Shown piece by piece: positions 42,133 through 50,344 of a stretch of DNA of 64,000 bases. The notes beneath the pieces were generated by a model, which had not been told where the DNA came from, did not search any database, and saw only the letters and a program-made list of their open reading frames with translations. The stretch comes from an uncultured Muribaculaceae bacterium. Its GTDB lineage: Bacteria; Bacteroidota; Bacteroidia; Bacteroidales; Muribaculaceae. The position numbers and the translations under genes are program-made. The stretch covers positions 1 to 64,000 of the forward strand of contig CAJOFH010000008.1 of NCBI GenBank assembly GCA_905233845.1, written 5' to 3'. How positions within the stretch are numbered: the first letter of the stretch is position 1; each line of letters begins with the position of its first letter.

Positions 42133-43839
42133 ATGGCAAATTTCTATAAAGACAATAAAGCTCTGCAGTATCACCTGCGTCATCCCTTGATGGAGAAAAT
42201 CGTTGGCATGAAAGAGCGTGACTACACTCAGAGCCAAGAGTTTGACTATGCACCAGTAGACTACGAAGATGCTATCGACTCTTACGACAAGATTCTCGAG
42301 ATAACAGGTGAGATTACTGCCGAGACTATCGCCCCTAATGCTGAGAGCGTCGACAAAGAAGGTCCACACCACGCCAATGGCCGTGTGGCTTATGCCAGCA
42401 AGACTCAGGAGAACCTCGACGTCACCCGCAAGGCTGGACTCTATGGCGTGTCTATGCCACGCAAATATGGTGGTTTGAACCTGCCCAACGTCACTTTCTC
42501 GATGATGAGCGAGATGATTGCTCAGGCTGATGCTGGTTTCCAGAACATCTGGAGCCTTCAGAGCTGTATCGACACCCTCTTTGAGGCTGGCGACGAGGAC
42601 CAGTTTGAGCGTTACATCCCACGCGTGTGCAACGGCGAGACCATGTCGATGGATCTCACCGAGCCCGATGCTGGTAGCGACCTGCAAAGCGTTATGCTCA
42701 AGGCCACTCAGGACGAGGACGGCACTTGGCGACTCAACGGTGTTAAGCGCTTTATCACCAATGGCGACAGCGACATCCACCTGGTTCTCGCGCGCAGCGA
42801 GGAGGGTAGCAAGGACGGACGCGGCCTGTCGATGTTCATTTATGACAAGCGCAACGGTGGCGTCAACGTGCGCCGCATCGAGGACAAGATGGGCATCCAT
42901 GGCAGTCCCACTTGCGAATTGGTGTTCAAGAACGCCAAGGCAGAGTTGTGTGGCTCGCGTCGACTGGGTCTCATCAAGTATGTAATGTCACTTATGAACG
43001 GTGCCCGTCTGGGTATTACCGCGCAGAGCGTGGGTCTGTGCCAAGCTGCCTACAACGAGGCAATAGACTACGCTCGCAGCCGTGAGCAGTTTGGTGTTGC
43101 TATTATCAACTTCCCCGCTGTTGCCGAAATGCTCAGCAACATCAAGGCAAAACTAGATGCAGCTCGCACAATCCTTTATGAGACAGCTCGTTTTGTCGAC
43201 GTCTATAAGATTTGGGAGCAGATTTCCCGTGAGCGTCAGCTTACTCCTGAGGAGCGCGCCGAGATGAAGCGTTACAACCGCCTCGCCGATGCCTTCACCC
43301 CTCTGTCGAAGGCTTCATCGAGCGAGTACGCTAACCAAGCCGCCTACGACTGTATCCAGATTCATGGTGGCAGTGGCTTTATGCGTGACTACACTTGTGA
43401 ACGCCTTTACCGTGACGCCCGCATCATGAACATTTATGAGGGTACAACCCAGTTGCAGGTGGTGGCTGCAATTCGCCACGTCACCACTGGCACTTATCTG
43501 GCTCAGATGAAGGAGTATGCCGCTGGCGAGTACAGCGATGAAATCACACCTCTCAAGGCGCGTGTCGACAAGATGATGGCAGCCTATGAGGAAGCTGTTG
43601 AGAAGGTTAAGGGATATGAGAATTCCGACTACATCACCTTCCACGCACGCCGCATGGTGGAGATGGCAGCCTGGACCATCATGAGCTACCTGCTCTGTTA
43701 CGACGCAAGCAAAGCTCCAGAACTCTTCAAGCAGTCGGCAAACGTCTATGTTCGTTACGCCGAAGCACGACTCGCCGCCAACGCTAAATTCATTGCCGAT
43801 TTCACCCCCGAAGAGGCAGCAATCTACACCCAAGAGTAA
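42133..43839 (+). CDS. Acyl-CoA dehydrogenase
   Basis: A 568-residue flavoenzyme of the acyl-CoA dehydrogenase superfamily, longer than the classic 380-residue type because of N- and C-terminal extensions as in the FadE-like Bacteroidetes group. Family segments: SMDLTEPDAGSDLQSV (FAD/substrate region), RFITNGDSDIHLVLAR, YARSREQFGVAI, and the catalytic-base motif IYEGTTQLQ with Glu436. It starts one base after the etfA stop, so the three genes form a tight operon. The acyl chain is not predictable; in an anaerobe it could act in butyrate-type or branched-chain acyl metabolism (inference). Confidence 0.93.
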   Translation: MANFYKDNKALQYHLRHPLMEKIVGMKERDYTQSQEFDYAPVDYEDAIDSYDKILEITGEITAETIAPNAESVDKEGPHHANGRVAYASKTQENLDVTRKAGLYGVSMPRKYGGLNLPNVTFSMMSEMIAQADAGFQNIWSLQSCIDTLFEAGDEDQFERYIPRVCNGETMSMDLTEPDAGSDLQSVMLKATQDEDGTWRLNGVKRFITNGDSDIHLVLARSEEGSKDGRGLSMFIYDKRNGGVNVRRIEDKMGIHGSPTCELVFKNAKAELCGSRRLGLIKYVMSLMNGARLGITAQSVGLCQAAYNEAIDYARSREQFGVAIINFPAVAEMLSNIKAKLDAARTILYETARFVDVYKIWEQISRERQLTPEERAEMKRYNRLADAFTPLSKASSSEYANQAAYDCIQIHGGSGFMRDYTCERLYRDARIMNIYEGTTQLQVVAAIRHVTTGTYLAQMKEYAAGEYSDEITPLKARVDKMMAAYEEAVEKVKGYENSDYITFHARRMVEMAAWTIMSYLLCYDASKAPELFKQSANVYVRYAEARLAANAKFIADFTPEEAAIYTQE

Positions 43840-43863
43840 TTCTGAGAAAAGAGCTATAATGAC

Positions 43864-43899
43864 AATCGAGAGCCGTACCACGCGGCTCCCGATTTTTAT
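43864..43899 (+). terminator. Terminator of the etf operon
   Basis: AATCGAGAGCCG (43864-43875) pairs with CGGCTCCCGATT (43883-43894), one mismatch, then a T-rich tail. Confidence 0.8.
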
Positions 43900-43963
43900 T
43901 TTCTACCCTTTGCTACGTTTTCTTCTTAATAACGTCGCAAAATCAACGGAATTTTCCATCTTG

Positions 43964-44018
43964 CATAAATAGACATTAAAAAAAACATGACGTCGACCTA
44001 ATGACCGATTTGGGTTTA
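43964..44018 (+). repeat. Dispersed intergenic motif (copy D)
   Basis: Begins CATAAATAGACATT, then CGTCGACCTAATGACCGATT and TGGGTTTA. Over about 55 bases it matches the minus strand of 32342-32398. It ends 116 bases upstream of the DPP-IV start codon, in the same orientation to its gene as copy C is to the macroglobulin gene. Confidence 0.65.
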
Positions 44019-44056
44019 AAGTTTTATGAGTGATATTGCGAGAGATTTCAAATATT

Positions 44057-44089
44057 TTGCGTGACATTCAAAAAAAACACCTAAATTTG
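44057..44089 (+). promoter_or_regulatory. Probable promoter of the DPP-IV gene
   Basis: TTG (44057-44059) and TAAATTTG (44082-44089) are 22 bases apart, slightly longer than usual. The dispersed motif ends about 40 bases upstream. Confidence 0.5.
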
Positions 44090-44133
44090 TAGCGTTAAAA
44101 ACTAAGAACTAAAAACTAACACCAAATATTGAT

Positions 44134-46311
44134 ATGAAGAATTTATTTTTACCTGTGATAGCTGCCTTGCTGTGGTGCTCAGATGCAAGTGCCTTTGAGT
44201 TAAGCGACTTTGTGCTCTCAGGAGCGCGTGTTAAGGGAATCCCATCCAGTCAGCCTGCCCTCGATGGACGTTACTACTATCAGTTCAATAGCGATGGCAC
44301 GATGATAAAGAAGTACAGCTACAAGAAGGAGAATGACATGACCACCTTCTTTGACAACTCCAAGATTCCTGACAACAAAATCAAGTCATGGGACGGCTAC
44401 ACAATGTCGAGCGACGAAAAGAGCATCTTGTTGTGGACAAACAGTAACCCCATCTACCGCTACTCGTTCACTGCCAATCACTATATCTATAATATAAAGG
44501 GCAACAAGCTTGAGCGGCTATCGGAAGCTGGTGGCGAGGAAATCGCAACACTCTCTCCCGACGGTAGCCAAGTAGCATATGTCAAAGATAACAACGTCTA
44601 CATTAAAAACCTCGCCACTGGCGTGAAAGCCACCGTCACCACCGATGGAAAGAAGAATGAAATTATCAACGCAGTCCCCGACTGGGTCTATCAGGAAGAA
44701 TTCGGTGTACTCAACACCTTCACTTGGAGCGCTGATGGACGTTACCTGGCTTTCATCCGCTTCGATGAGTCACAAGTGCCCATGTGCTCTATGGAGCTTT
44801 ATCAAGGCGAGTGCCGACCCAATCCCGACTATGCTATCCACCCAGGACGTTACGACTACAAATACCCCGCTGCCGGCGAGCACAATTCGGTGGTGAGCGT
44901 CTACTGCTACGACACCGGGTTGTGCCAGCTCAGTAAGATAGAGCTGCCGCTCGGCGAGGAGGACTACGTGCCCAACATTCAGTTTGGCAAGCAGCCCTCT
45001 CCCACCCTTATGGTTGTGAAGGAGAACCGTGCCCAGACTCACATGAACATCTATGCCGTTGACCCAGCCACAGGCAATTACAAGGAGGTCTATGACGAGC
45101 AGAGCGATATGTGGATTGACGAAGACGTGGTGACTGGCGTGAAGTACTATGACGGATTCTTCGTAGTCAAGAGCAACCGCGACGGACGCACACACCTCTA
45201 TAAATATGACTACTCGGGCAAACTCCTGAAACAAATCACAAAAGGCGACTACGACGTAACTGCCTATTATGGTTACGATCAAGCGCACAAGTTGTTCTAC
45301 TTCCAAACCAATAAAGGCGCGCTCAACCGCACTATACGCTGCGCCAACGATGTCACTGGCGAGGTTCGCGAGCTGGTGGACGGCAACGGCACCTACAGCG
45401 CAAGCTTCAACAGCGACTTCACCTATTACATCCGCCGCTTCAGCGATGCCACTACGCCCGACCAGTTCGTGCTTTACAGCATTGATGGCAAGCGTGTGCG
45501 CGACCTGCAGCTCAACGAGAAATATGCCGAGAAATACACCTCCAAGGAGATTCCTCGCCGTGAGTTCTTCACGATGCGCAATGACAACGGCGACAATATG
45601 AACGGTTACATCATCAAGCCCGTGGACTTCGACCCCACTAAGAAATACCCTTGCATCATGTCGCAGTACAGCGGGCCGAACTCGCAACAAGTGCTCAACA
45701 AGTGGAAGATGGAATGGGAAGAATATTTCGCCATGCAGGGCTATGTAATCGCATGCGTTGACGGACGCGGCACTGGTGGCCAAGGCAAGGAATTCCTCAA
45801 GGCAATCTACCTCAACCTGGGTCGTCACGAGACCGAGGATCAGCTTGCTGCAGCACGCTACATGGCGGAGCAACCTTACATTGACACCGACCGCCTCGGC
45901 ATCTGGGGATGGAGCTTTGGTGGCTTTGAGACGCTGATGGCGATGTCGCAGGACGACAGCCGATACGCCTGTGGAGTGGCGATTGCTCCCGTGACCTCGT
46001 GGAAGTTCTACGACAGCATCTACACCGAGCGATTCATGCTCACTCCGCAAGAGAACCCTGACGGATACAACTACGCCCCTCTCGACCTAACTCACAAACT
46101 CAAGGGCAAGCTCTTGCTGATGTTCGGCAGCGCCGACGACAATGTTCGCATCGTTAACTCCATGCAGTACCTTGCCAAGCTACATAGCGAGGCACAGCAG
46201 TTCGACATGATGGTCTATCCCAATATGAACCACAGTATCAACGGCTGCGGAGTTCGCCTGCCCCTCTACCAGCGAGTGCTCAACTTCTTCGACCAGCACC
46301 TCAAGAAGTAA
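44134..46311 (+). CDS. Dipeptidyl peptidase IV (S9B family)
   Basis: A 725-residue exported serine peptidase that removes X-Pro dipeptides from peptide N termini. A signal peptide is at residues 1-20. The N-terminal beta-propeller region includes the glutamate pair segment PDWVYQEEFGVL that anchors the substrate amino group. The C-terminal alpha/beta-hydrolase domain has catalytic Ser594 in GWSFGGF, the Asp in GSADDNVR and the His in NMNHSINGCG. Homologues in Porphyromonas and Bacteroides are periplasmic and supply peptides to asaccharolytic or host-associated metabolism. It is monocistronic, with the dispersed motif upstream. Confidence 0.95.
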   Translation: MKNLFLPVIAALLWCSDASAFELSDFVLSGARVKGIPSSQPALDGRYYYQFNSDGTMIKKYSYKKENDMTTFFDNSKIPDNKIKSWDGYTMSSDEKSILLWTNSNPIYRYSFTANHYIYNIKGNKLERLSEAGGEEIATLSPDGSQVAYVKDNNVYIKNLATGVKATVTTDGKKNEIINAVPDWVYQEEFGVLNTFTWSADGRYLAFIRFDESQVPMCSMELYQGECRPNPDYAIHPGRYDYKYPAAGEHNSVVSVYCYDTGLCQLSKIELPLGEEDYVPNIQFGKQPSPTLMVVKENRAQTHMNIYAVDPATGNYKEVYDEQSDMWIDEDVVTGVKYYDGFFVVKSNRDGRTHLYKYDYSGKLLKQITKGDYDVTAYYGYDQAHKLFYFQTNKGALNRTIRCANDVTGEVRELVDGNGTYSASFNSDFTYYIRRFSDATTPDQFVLYSIDGKRVRDLQLNEKYAEKYTSKEIPRREFFTMRNDNGDNMNGYIIKPVDFDPTKKYPCIMSQYSGPNSQQVLNKWKMEWEEYFAMQGYVIACVDGRGTGGQGKEFLKAIYLNLGRHETEDQLAAARYMAEQPYIDTDRLGIWGWSFGGFETLMAMSQDDSRYACGVAIAPVTSWKFYDSIYTERFMLTPQENPDGYNYAPLDLTHKLKGKLLLMFGSADDNVRIVNSMQYLAKLHSEAQQFDMMVYPNMNHSINGCGVRLPLYQRVLNFFDQHLKK

Positions 46312-46327
46312 TAAGTTTTCAGTTTTT

Positions 46328-46380
46328 CTAGTACTTCTAGATTTTCTAGACTTACTAGAACATCTAGAAATTCTATAGAA
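46328..46380. repeat. 9-bp phased CTAG tandem repeat
   Basis: CTAG occurs at 46328, 46337, 46346, 46355 and 46364, exactly every nine bases, followed by a related CTATAG at 46373. The spacer bases are T/A-rich and variable. The array fills the gap between the DPP-IV stop and the miaA start. Confidence 0.75.
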
Positions 46381-46390
46381 TCTCTCAACT

Positions 46391-47290
46391 ATGATAGTCA
46401 TCACAGGCCCAACTGCATCAGGAAAGACCGGCAAGGCAGTAGCTCTTGCCCAGGCGATTGGCGGCGAAATTATCAGCGCCGACTCTCGCCAGCTTTACCG
46501 TGGCATGGACCTGGGAACTGGCAAGGACCTTGACGAGTACGGCGATGTTCCTTACCATATGATTGACATCTGTGAGGCAGGCTATAAAAATAACCTCTAC
46601 GAGTACCTGCGTGACTACCAAGTGTGCTACGACGACATCACAAGCCGTGGCAAACCTGTTGTGCTCTGCGGTGGAACTGGGATGTACGTTGAGAGCGTAG
46701 TCAAGGGCATCCAGCTACCACCAGTGCCAGAGAATCGCCAGCTGCGCGAGGAGTTGAGCACCAAGAGCCTCGATGAACTCACTGAAATTCTGAAGGGTTA
46801 CAAGACACTGCGAAACAATAGCGACATCGACACCTGCAAACGCGCCATCCGCGCCATCGAGATTGCCATGTACTACCATGACAATCCGCATCTAAAGGCG
46901 CAAACCGAGCCTCATCCACTCACCGACGCTGTGGTAATAGGCATTGACATCGACCGCGACACGCGACGACAGCGCATCACCGAGCGACTAAAAGCGCGCC
47001 TTGACGCAGGCATGGTCGACGAGGTGCGACGACTCATCGACAGCGGTGTATCCCCCGAAGACCTTATCTATTACGGATTGGAATACAAATTCATTACCCT
47101 CCACGTCATTGGGCAACTCACCTACGATGAGATGTTCACCCAGCTTGAGACAGCCATCCACCAGTTCGCCAAGCGCCAGATGACCTGGTTCCGAGGCATG
47201 GAACGCCGCGGCACCCACATCCACTGGCTTCCCCACGATATGCCCAATGACGATTTCATCCAAGCCGTGCTAAACATCACCAACAACTAA
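46391..47290 (+). CDS. miaA: tRNA dimethylallyltransferase
   Basis: A 299-residue enzyme that prenylates A37 of tRNAs reading codons that begin with U. The N-terminal P-loop is ITGPTASGKTGKA (residues 4-16), followed by the substrate-binding SADSRQLYRGMDLGTGK and the catalytic-region GGTGMYVESVVKG. The tRNA-binding helical part ends with QFAKRQMTWFRG. Full length for the family. It follows the CTAG repeat array; no separate promoter is evident, so it may be transcribed from the DPP-IV side. Confidence 0.96.
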   Translation: MIVITGPTASGKTGKAVALAQAIGGEIISADSRQLYRGMDLGTGKDLDEYGDVPYHMIDICEAGYKNNLYEYLRDYQVCYDDITSRGKPVVLCGGTGMYVESVVKGIQLPPVPENRQLREELSTKSLDELTEILKGYKTLRNNSDIDTCKRAIRAIEIAMYYHDNPHLKAQTEPHPLTDAVVIGIDIDRDTRRQRITERLKARLDAGMVDEVRRLIDSGVSPEDLIYYGLEYKFITLHVIGQLTYDEMFTQLETAIHQFAKRQMTWFRGMERRGTHIHWLPHDMPNDDFIQAVLNITNN

Positions 47291-47360
47291 CTAAATGGGT
47301 TAAATATACAAAGAATATACAAAGAAAACACTCCATCTAATCTTATTGTCCACATAATCC

Positions 47361-47391
47361 TTGCATTTTATCAATATTTGTTTTATATTTG
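47361..47391 (+). promoter_or_regulatory. Promoter of the small basic secreted protein
   Basis: TTG (47361-47363) and TATATTTG (47384-47391) are 20 bases apart, placing the start about 30 bases before the ATG at 47430. Confidence 0.7.
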
Positions 47392-47429
47392 CAATCATTT
47401 CAAATTCATAATTCTTAAATACGACTAAC

Positions 47430-47666
47430 ATGAAAAAAATCTTAGCATTATTGTGCGTTTTGGTTATCGCATTAAGCTCCGTTACAGCATTTGATGCAGA
47501 CGCAAGGGCAAGAAAAGCAAGAACTTCACACGTTTACAAGAAAGCCAAGAAAGGAAAACGAGGCAAAAGTAAACGCCACAGCAGGTCACACCGTAAAGGA
47601 TACTATTACAAGTATTGGTACGACCGCTATGGAAATTACCATTACAAGTACTGGTATAACTATTAA
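47430..47666 (+). CDS. Small secreted basic, tyrosine-rich protein
   Basis: A 78-residue protein of unknown function. Residues 1-20 are a clear signal peptide ending near VTAFDADA. The mature part starts with a lysine/arginine/histidine-rich segment (KKAKKGKRGKSKRHSRSHRK) and ends in an aromatic repeat with YYYKYWYDRYGNYHYKYWYN. A YHYKYWY-type stretch occurs twice. It has its own promoter and terminator, so it is a real gene despite its size. The composition suggests binding to acidic polymers (nucleic acid, LPS, capsule) or stacking on sugars, but this is inference and no family is recognised. Confidence 0.75.
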   Translation: MKKILALLCVLVIALSSVTAFDADARARKARTSHVYKKAKKGKRGKSKRHSRSHRKGYYYKYWYDRYGNYHYKYWYNY

Positions 47667-47798
47667 TCCTTACCCATTGGTAGAATGGGATTCGCTATTC
47701 TGTAGTAGCTTGTTTTGATAAGGGATATAAATCCATAAATGCACCCGATGTACCTGATGTAGCTCTATCTGATTGTAAGTTCACAATAAATCAACGCT

Positions 47799-47826
47799 CA
47801 TTCAATGTGAGAAATGAATGTTTTTT
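47799..47826 (+). terminator. Terminator after the small basic protein gene
   Basis: CATTCA (47799-47804) pairs with TGAATG (47815-47820), followed by six T residues. Confidence 0.6.
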
Positions 47827-47887
47827 CATCTCAGACGGCATGACTTATAAATCTTTCATGTAAACTTTTTTGCACAACCATTTAATT

Positions 47888-48163
47888 ATGAGAGCATACG
47901 AATTCACAGCAAGCAGAGTGACAGGCGGCAACGCCGTGTTCCCCGACAAGATAATAATAACCGACGAGTTCTTTATCTTTCGTAAGGCTAAGGTGATAGG
48001 TTATGAGGAGAAGAAGATTCGCTTCAGCGCAATCAGCAGCGTGTCAATCGACAAGCATCTGCTATTTGCCGACATCATCATCGAGACCAATGGCGGTCAG
48101 ATAATTGTCGCCAACGGCTTCAGCCACAGTGACGCTAAAGCTATCGCTCGCCTCTTGAGCTGA
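47888..48163 (+). CDS. Small PH-like domain protein
   Basis: A 91-residue soluble protein. The start is taken at 47888 (MRAYEFTASRVTGG). It is nearly all beta strand with a final helix (SDAKAIARLLS), and the pattern DEFFIFRKAKVIGYEEKKIRFSA (split as DEFFIFRKAKVIG and YEEKKIRFSA) with VSIDKHLLFADIIIETNGG resembles the bacterial PH-like (bPH) domain. The function is unknown. There is no signal peptide, so it is cytoplasmic. It stands alone between two small secreted-protein genes. Confidence 0.7.
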   Translation: MRAYEFTASRVTGGNAVFPDKIIITDEFFIFRKAKVIGYEEKKIRFSAISSVSIDKHLLFADIIIETNGGQIIVANGFSHSDAKAIARLLS

Positions 48164-48248
48164 CGCAACTCAAATCTATATTCAAAATCATTTGCAAATA
48201 ATATTTTATAAATCAAGTCAACTATTTATTAACAAAAAAACAAAAAAA

Positions 48249-48647
48249 ATGAAGAAATTACTATTAATCGTTGTAGCACTTGTTCTTTCAGTGCCTACTA
48301 TGACAATTGACGCAGGGATTTTCAAAAAGCTTGGAAAGGAAATTGTAAAAGACCAAGCTAAGCAACTTGTAGCAGAGAGTCAGGGTAAAAAATATGAGAC
48401 CCGTCTTGAAAAGCTTAATAAGCACTATAAAAAAGGTGGCGAAGTAGGAAGCTTCAAAGAACACCAAAAAAAGGAAAAATCACAAGAACAAAAAGCAGTG
48501 AAGAAAAACATAAAAAAAGTAGACAAGAAAGCAATAAAAAAAGACGCAAAGAACGTTGAAAAGAAAATTGAAAAGAAAGCTGCGAAGAAAGCATCAAATG
48601 AAGCTAAAAAAGCCGTAAAAAAGGCATTGAAAGACGCTATCAATTAG
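48249..48647 (+). CDS. Small secreted lysine-rich protein
   Basis: A 132-residue protein of unknown function. The ATG at 48249 starts a signal peptide (MKKLLLIVVALVLSVPTM...), so the longer upstream frame is rejected. The mature part begins GIFKKLGKEIVKDQ and, from about residue 60, is an alanine/lysine/glutamate helix in which lysine is the main residue (KKAAKKASNEAKKAVKK). It is likely a single long charged helix. A strong terminator follows 20 bases later. With the 47430 gene it is the second small, very basic exported protein within 1 kb. Confidence 0.7.
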   Translation: MKKLLLIVVALVLSVPTMTIDAGIFKKLGKEIVKDQAKQLVAESQGKKYETRLEKLNKHYKKGGEVGSFKEHQKKEKSQEQKAVKKNIKKVDKKAIKKDAKNVEKKIEKKAAKKASNEAKKAVKKALKDAIN

Positions 48648-48667
48648 CATCATCGACACAAGTGGTC

Positions 48668-48717
48668 AATGTCCTCATAGGAAACCTTCACAACGACGGT
48701 TCTCCTATGAGGACATT
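48668..48717 (+). terminator. Long-stem terminator after the lysine-rich gene
   Basis: A 15-bp perfect stem (48668-48682 with 48703-48717) is extended by AACC/GGTT (48683-48686 with 48698-48701) across a one-base bulge. The tail is T-rich. Confidence 0.8.
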
Positions 48718-48845
48718 ACTTTTCCCCACACACCCACATCGCTCGACAACAAGTGCAACCATTCACAATCACCAAATAAGCACCAAATAATCATCTCAAA
48801 ATCACATCAAAAAACCACTTTTTTCAAAAAAATCTTGAAAAAGTT

Positions 48846-48875
48846 TTGGTGGTTCAGAAAAAAGTAGTAATTTTG
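48846..48875 (+). promoter_or_regulatory. tRNA-Gln promoter with A-tract upstream region
   Basis: TTG (48846-48848, in GTTTTGGTGGTT) and TAATTTTG (48868-48875) are 19 bases apart. A/T tracts extend upstream to about 48818. Nearly identical to the tRNA-Glu promoter. Confidence 0.75.
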
Positions 48876-48894
48876 CCCCGCATTTATGGCGAAT

Positions 48895-48968
48895 TGTCCT
48901 GTGGTGTAACGGTAGCACACCGGATTCTGGTTCCGTTTGCGTGGGTTCGAATCCTACCAGGACAACCA
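48895..48968 (+). tRNA. tRNA-Gln (anticodon CTG), CCA encoded
   Basis: The acceptor TGTCCTG (48895-48901) pairs with CAGGACA (48958-48964), the discriminator is A48965, and CCA is encoded at 48966-48968. The anticodon loop TTCTGGT gives CTG, reading CAG. The T-arm contains GGGTTCGAATCCTA. Confidence 0.93.
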
Positions 48969-48973
48969 ATGAG

Positions 48974-49000
48974 AGTGGCCACACAGGGTCACTTTCTTTT
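48974..49000 (+). terminator. Probable tRNA-Gln terminator
   Basis: AGTGGCC and GGTCACT form a 7-bp stem with one mismatch, followed by TTTCTTTTT. The remaining 250 bases before rpsP show no gene or clear promoter. Confidence 0.55.
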
Positions 49001-49250
49001 TGAGAACTTAGGGAGGTTCTTTAAATTGCTTGAGTTAGATTGTCTCTGATTGTCAGGTAGATATGGGCTAAATTGTAAGACATAGTAGAGGTCTACATGT
49101 TGAGCAATTTAGACAATAAATGCCAACAAGCAGGGCAAGATAACCAAAACAAAGATTAAACATTTTTGGAATTTAAAGAACATCCCGTTATTTATTAACC
49201 GCGGTAGCCTTCAGTGCAGGGCATGCCGCACAAAACAAAACTTATTAAAC

Positions 49251-49841
49251 ATGGCAACAAAAATCAGACTGCAACGTCATGGTCGCAAAGACTATCCGTT
49301 CTATCCAATTGTCATCGCCGATAGCAGGGCACCACGAGATGGTAGATTTATTGAAAGGATTGGTTCGTATAACCCAAACACTAATCCTGCTACAATAAGT
49401 TTGAATTTCGAGAGAGCTCTTTATTGGATCAACGTTGGCGCAATCCCCACCGACACCGTTCGCAACATTCTCTCACGCGAGGGCGTTATGCTCATGAAGC
49501 ACCTCCAGGGTGGCGTGAAGAAGGGCGCTTTCAGCCAGGAAGAAGCTCAAAAACGTTTCGACGCTTGGAAAGCCGAGAAGGACGCTAAGCTCGAGGCCGT
49601 AAGAAACAAAGTTCGTGAAGACAAGAAGGCCGCCGGCAAGCAACGTCTTGAGGACGAGGTGAAGAAGAATGAGGCTAAGGCCGAGGCCGTAGCTCAGAAG
49701 CGTGCCGAGATAGCCAAGGCAAAGGCTGAGGCTGAGGCTCAAGCAGCTGCCGAGGCACAGGCTGCCGAGGACGCCGCTAAGGCTGCCGACGAGGCTCCCG
49801 CTGCCGAGGCTCCCGCCGAGGAAGCTCCAGCTGCCGAGTAA
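49251..49841 (+). CDS. rpsP: 30S ribosomal protein S16 with long alanine-rich tail
   Basis: A 196-residue ribosomal protein of the small subunit. The S16 core is at residues 1-80: [36 protein letters not shown], and [18 protein letters not shown]. The remaining 115 residues are a Lys/Glu/Ala helix that becomes almost only Ala, Glu and Pro ([14 protein letters not shown]). E. coli S16 has about 82 residues; Bacteroidetes S16 proteins commonly carry such tails, of unknown role. It is monocistronic here. Confidence 0.96.
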   Translation: MATKIRLQRHGRKDYPFYPIVIADSRAPRDGRFIERIGSYNPNTNPATISLNFERALYWINVGAIPTDTVRNILSREGVMLMKHLQGGVKKGAFSQEEAQKRFDAWKAEKDAKLEAVRNKVREDKKAAGKQRLEDEVKKNEAKAEAVAQKRAEIAKAKAEAEAQAAAEAQAAEDAAKAADEAPAAEAPAEEAPAAE

Positions 49842-49892
49842 AGCGCAGCCACACCCGCTGTGGCTCTTCTTACTTGATTAACTTATAAGGCA

Positions 49893-49932
49893 AAGCCCTG
49901 ACGGAACACTCCGCCAGGGCTTGCTGTTTTTT
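49893..49932 (+). terminator. Terminator downstream of rpsP
   Basis: AAGCCCTGACGG (49893-49904) pairs with CCGCCAGGGCTT (49911-49922), one mismatch, then a six-T run. A second small hairpin, AGCCACA/TGTGGCT, lies just after the stop codon. Confidence 0.8.
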
Positions 49933-50330
49933 CCAAGGGAGAAAAGAGTTAAGAGGGAAGAATGATAAGTTAAGAGTGGTGTGCGAAAATCCAACCCCCA
50001 TCAATTATCTCATAGCTGCACGGTGCGAGATTTTGTCAAACGATTAAATACGATTAAAACGATAATCTTGTCCTTCATAAAACTGCGCAACATTCTCTTG
50101 TCCTTAATTGTCTTAAAAAACAAGCGGTGAAAAAGACAAATAATCCTAAATGGACTAAAACGAAAAACAAAAGGAATTAAATGGTATTAAAACTGCCCTG
50201 CAACCATAAAAAATACCAACCACAATCTATTGCAACACACAACCAAAACCCTTATTTTTGCAGATATTAAGCAAAACAAAAAATACCGCAAAAAATCGGC
50301 TCGCAATGATGATAGTCTCAAAATTTTGAC
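49933..50330. other. A/T-rich gene-free stretch
   Basis: No gene is visible. A purine-rich start is followed by repeated ACGATTAAA (50040-50048, 50050-50058); another copy lies beyond the candidate RNA at 50681. There is no clear promoter except the -7 box at 50331. Confidence 0.5.
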
Positions 50331-50338
50331 TATATTTG
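50331..50338 (+). promoter_or_regulatory. -7 box of the candidate structured RNA
   Basis: TATATTTG matches the -7 consensus exactly; no convincing TTG lies at -33. The predicted start is near 50345. Confidence 0.45.
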
Positions 50339-50344
50339 CATGTT

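Noticed and set aside
44770-46050. Long open frame on the minus strand opposite the DPP-IV gene (also 13379-14458 opposite gcvT, 32513-33766 opposite the macroglobulin gene)
   Set aside because: These are by-products of the codon use of the real genes; their products show no domains, no signal and no promoter.
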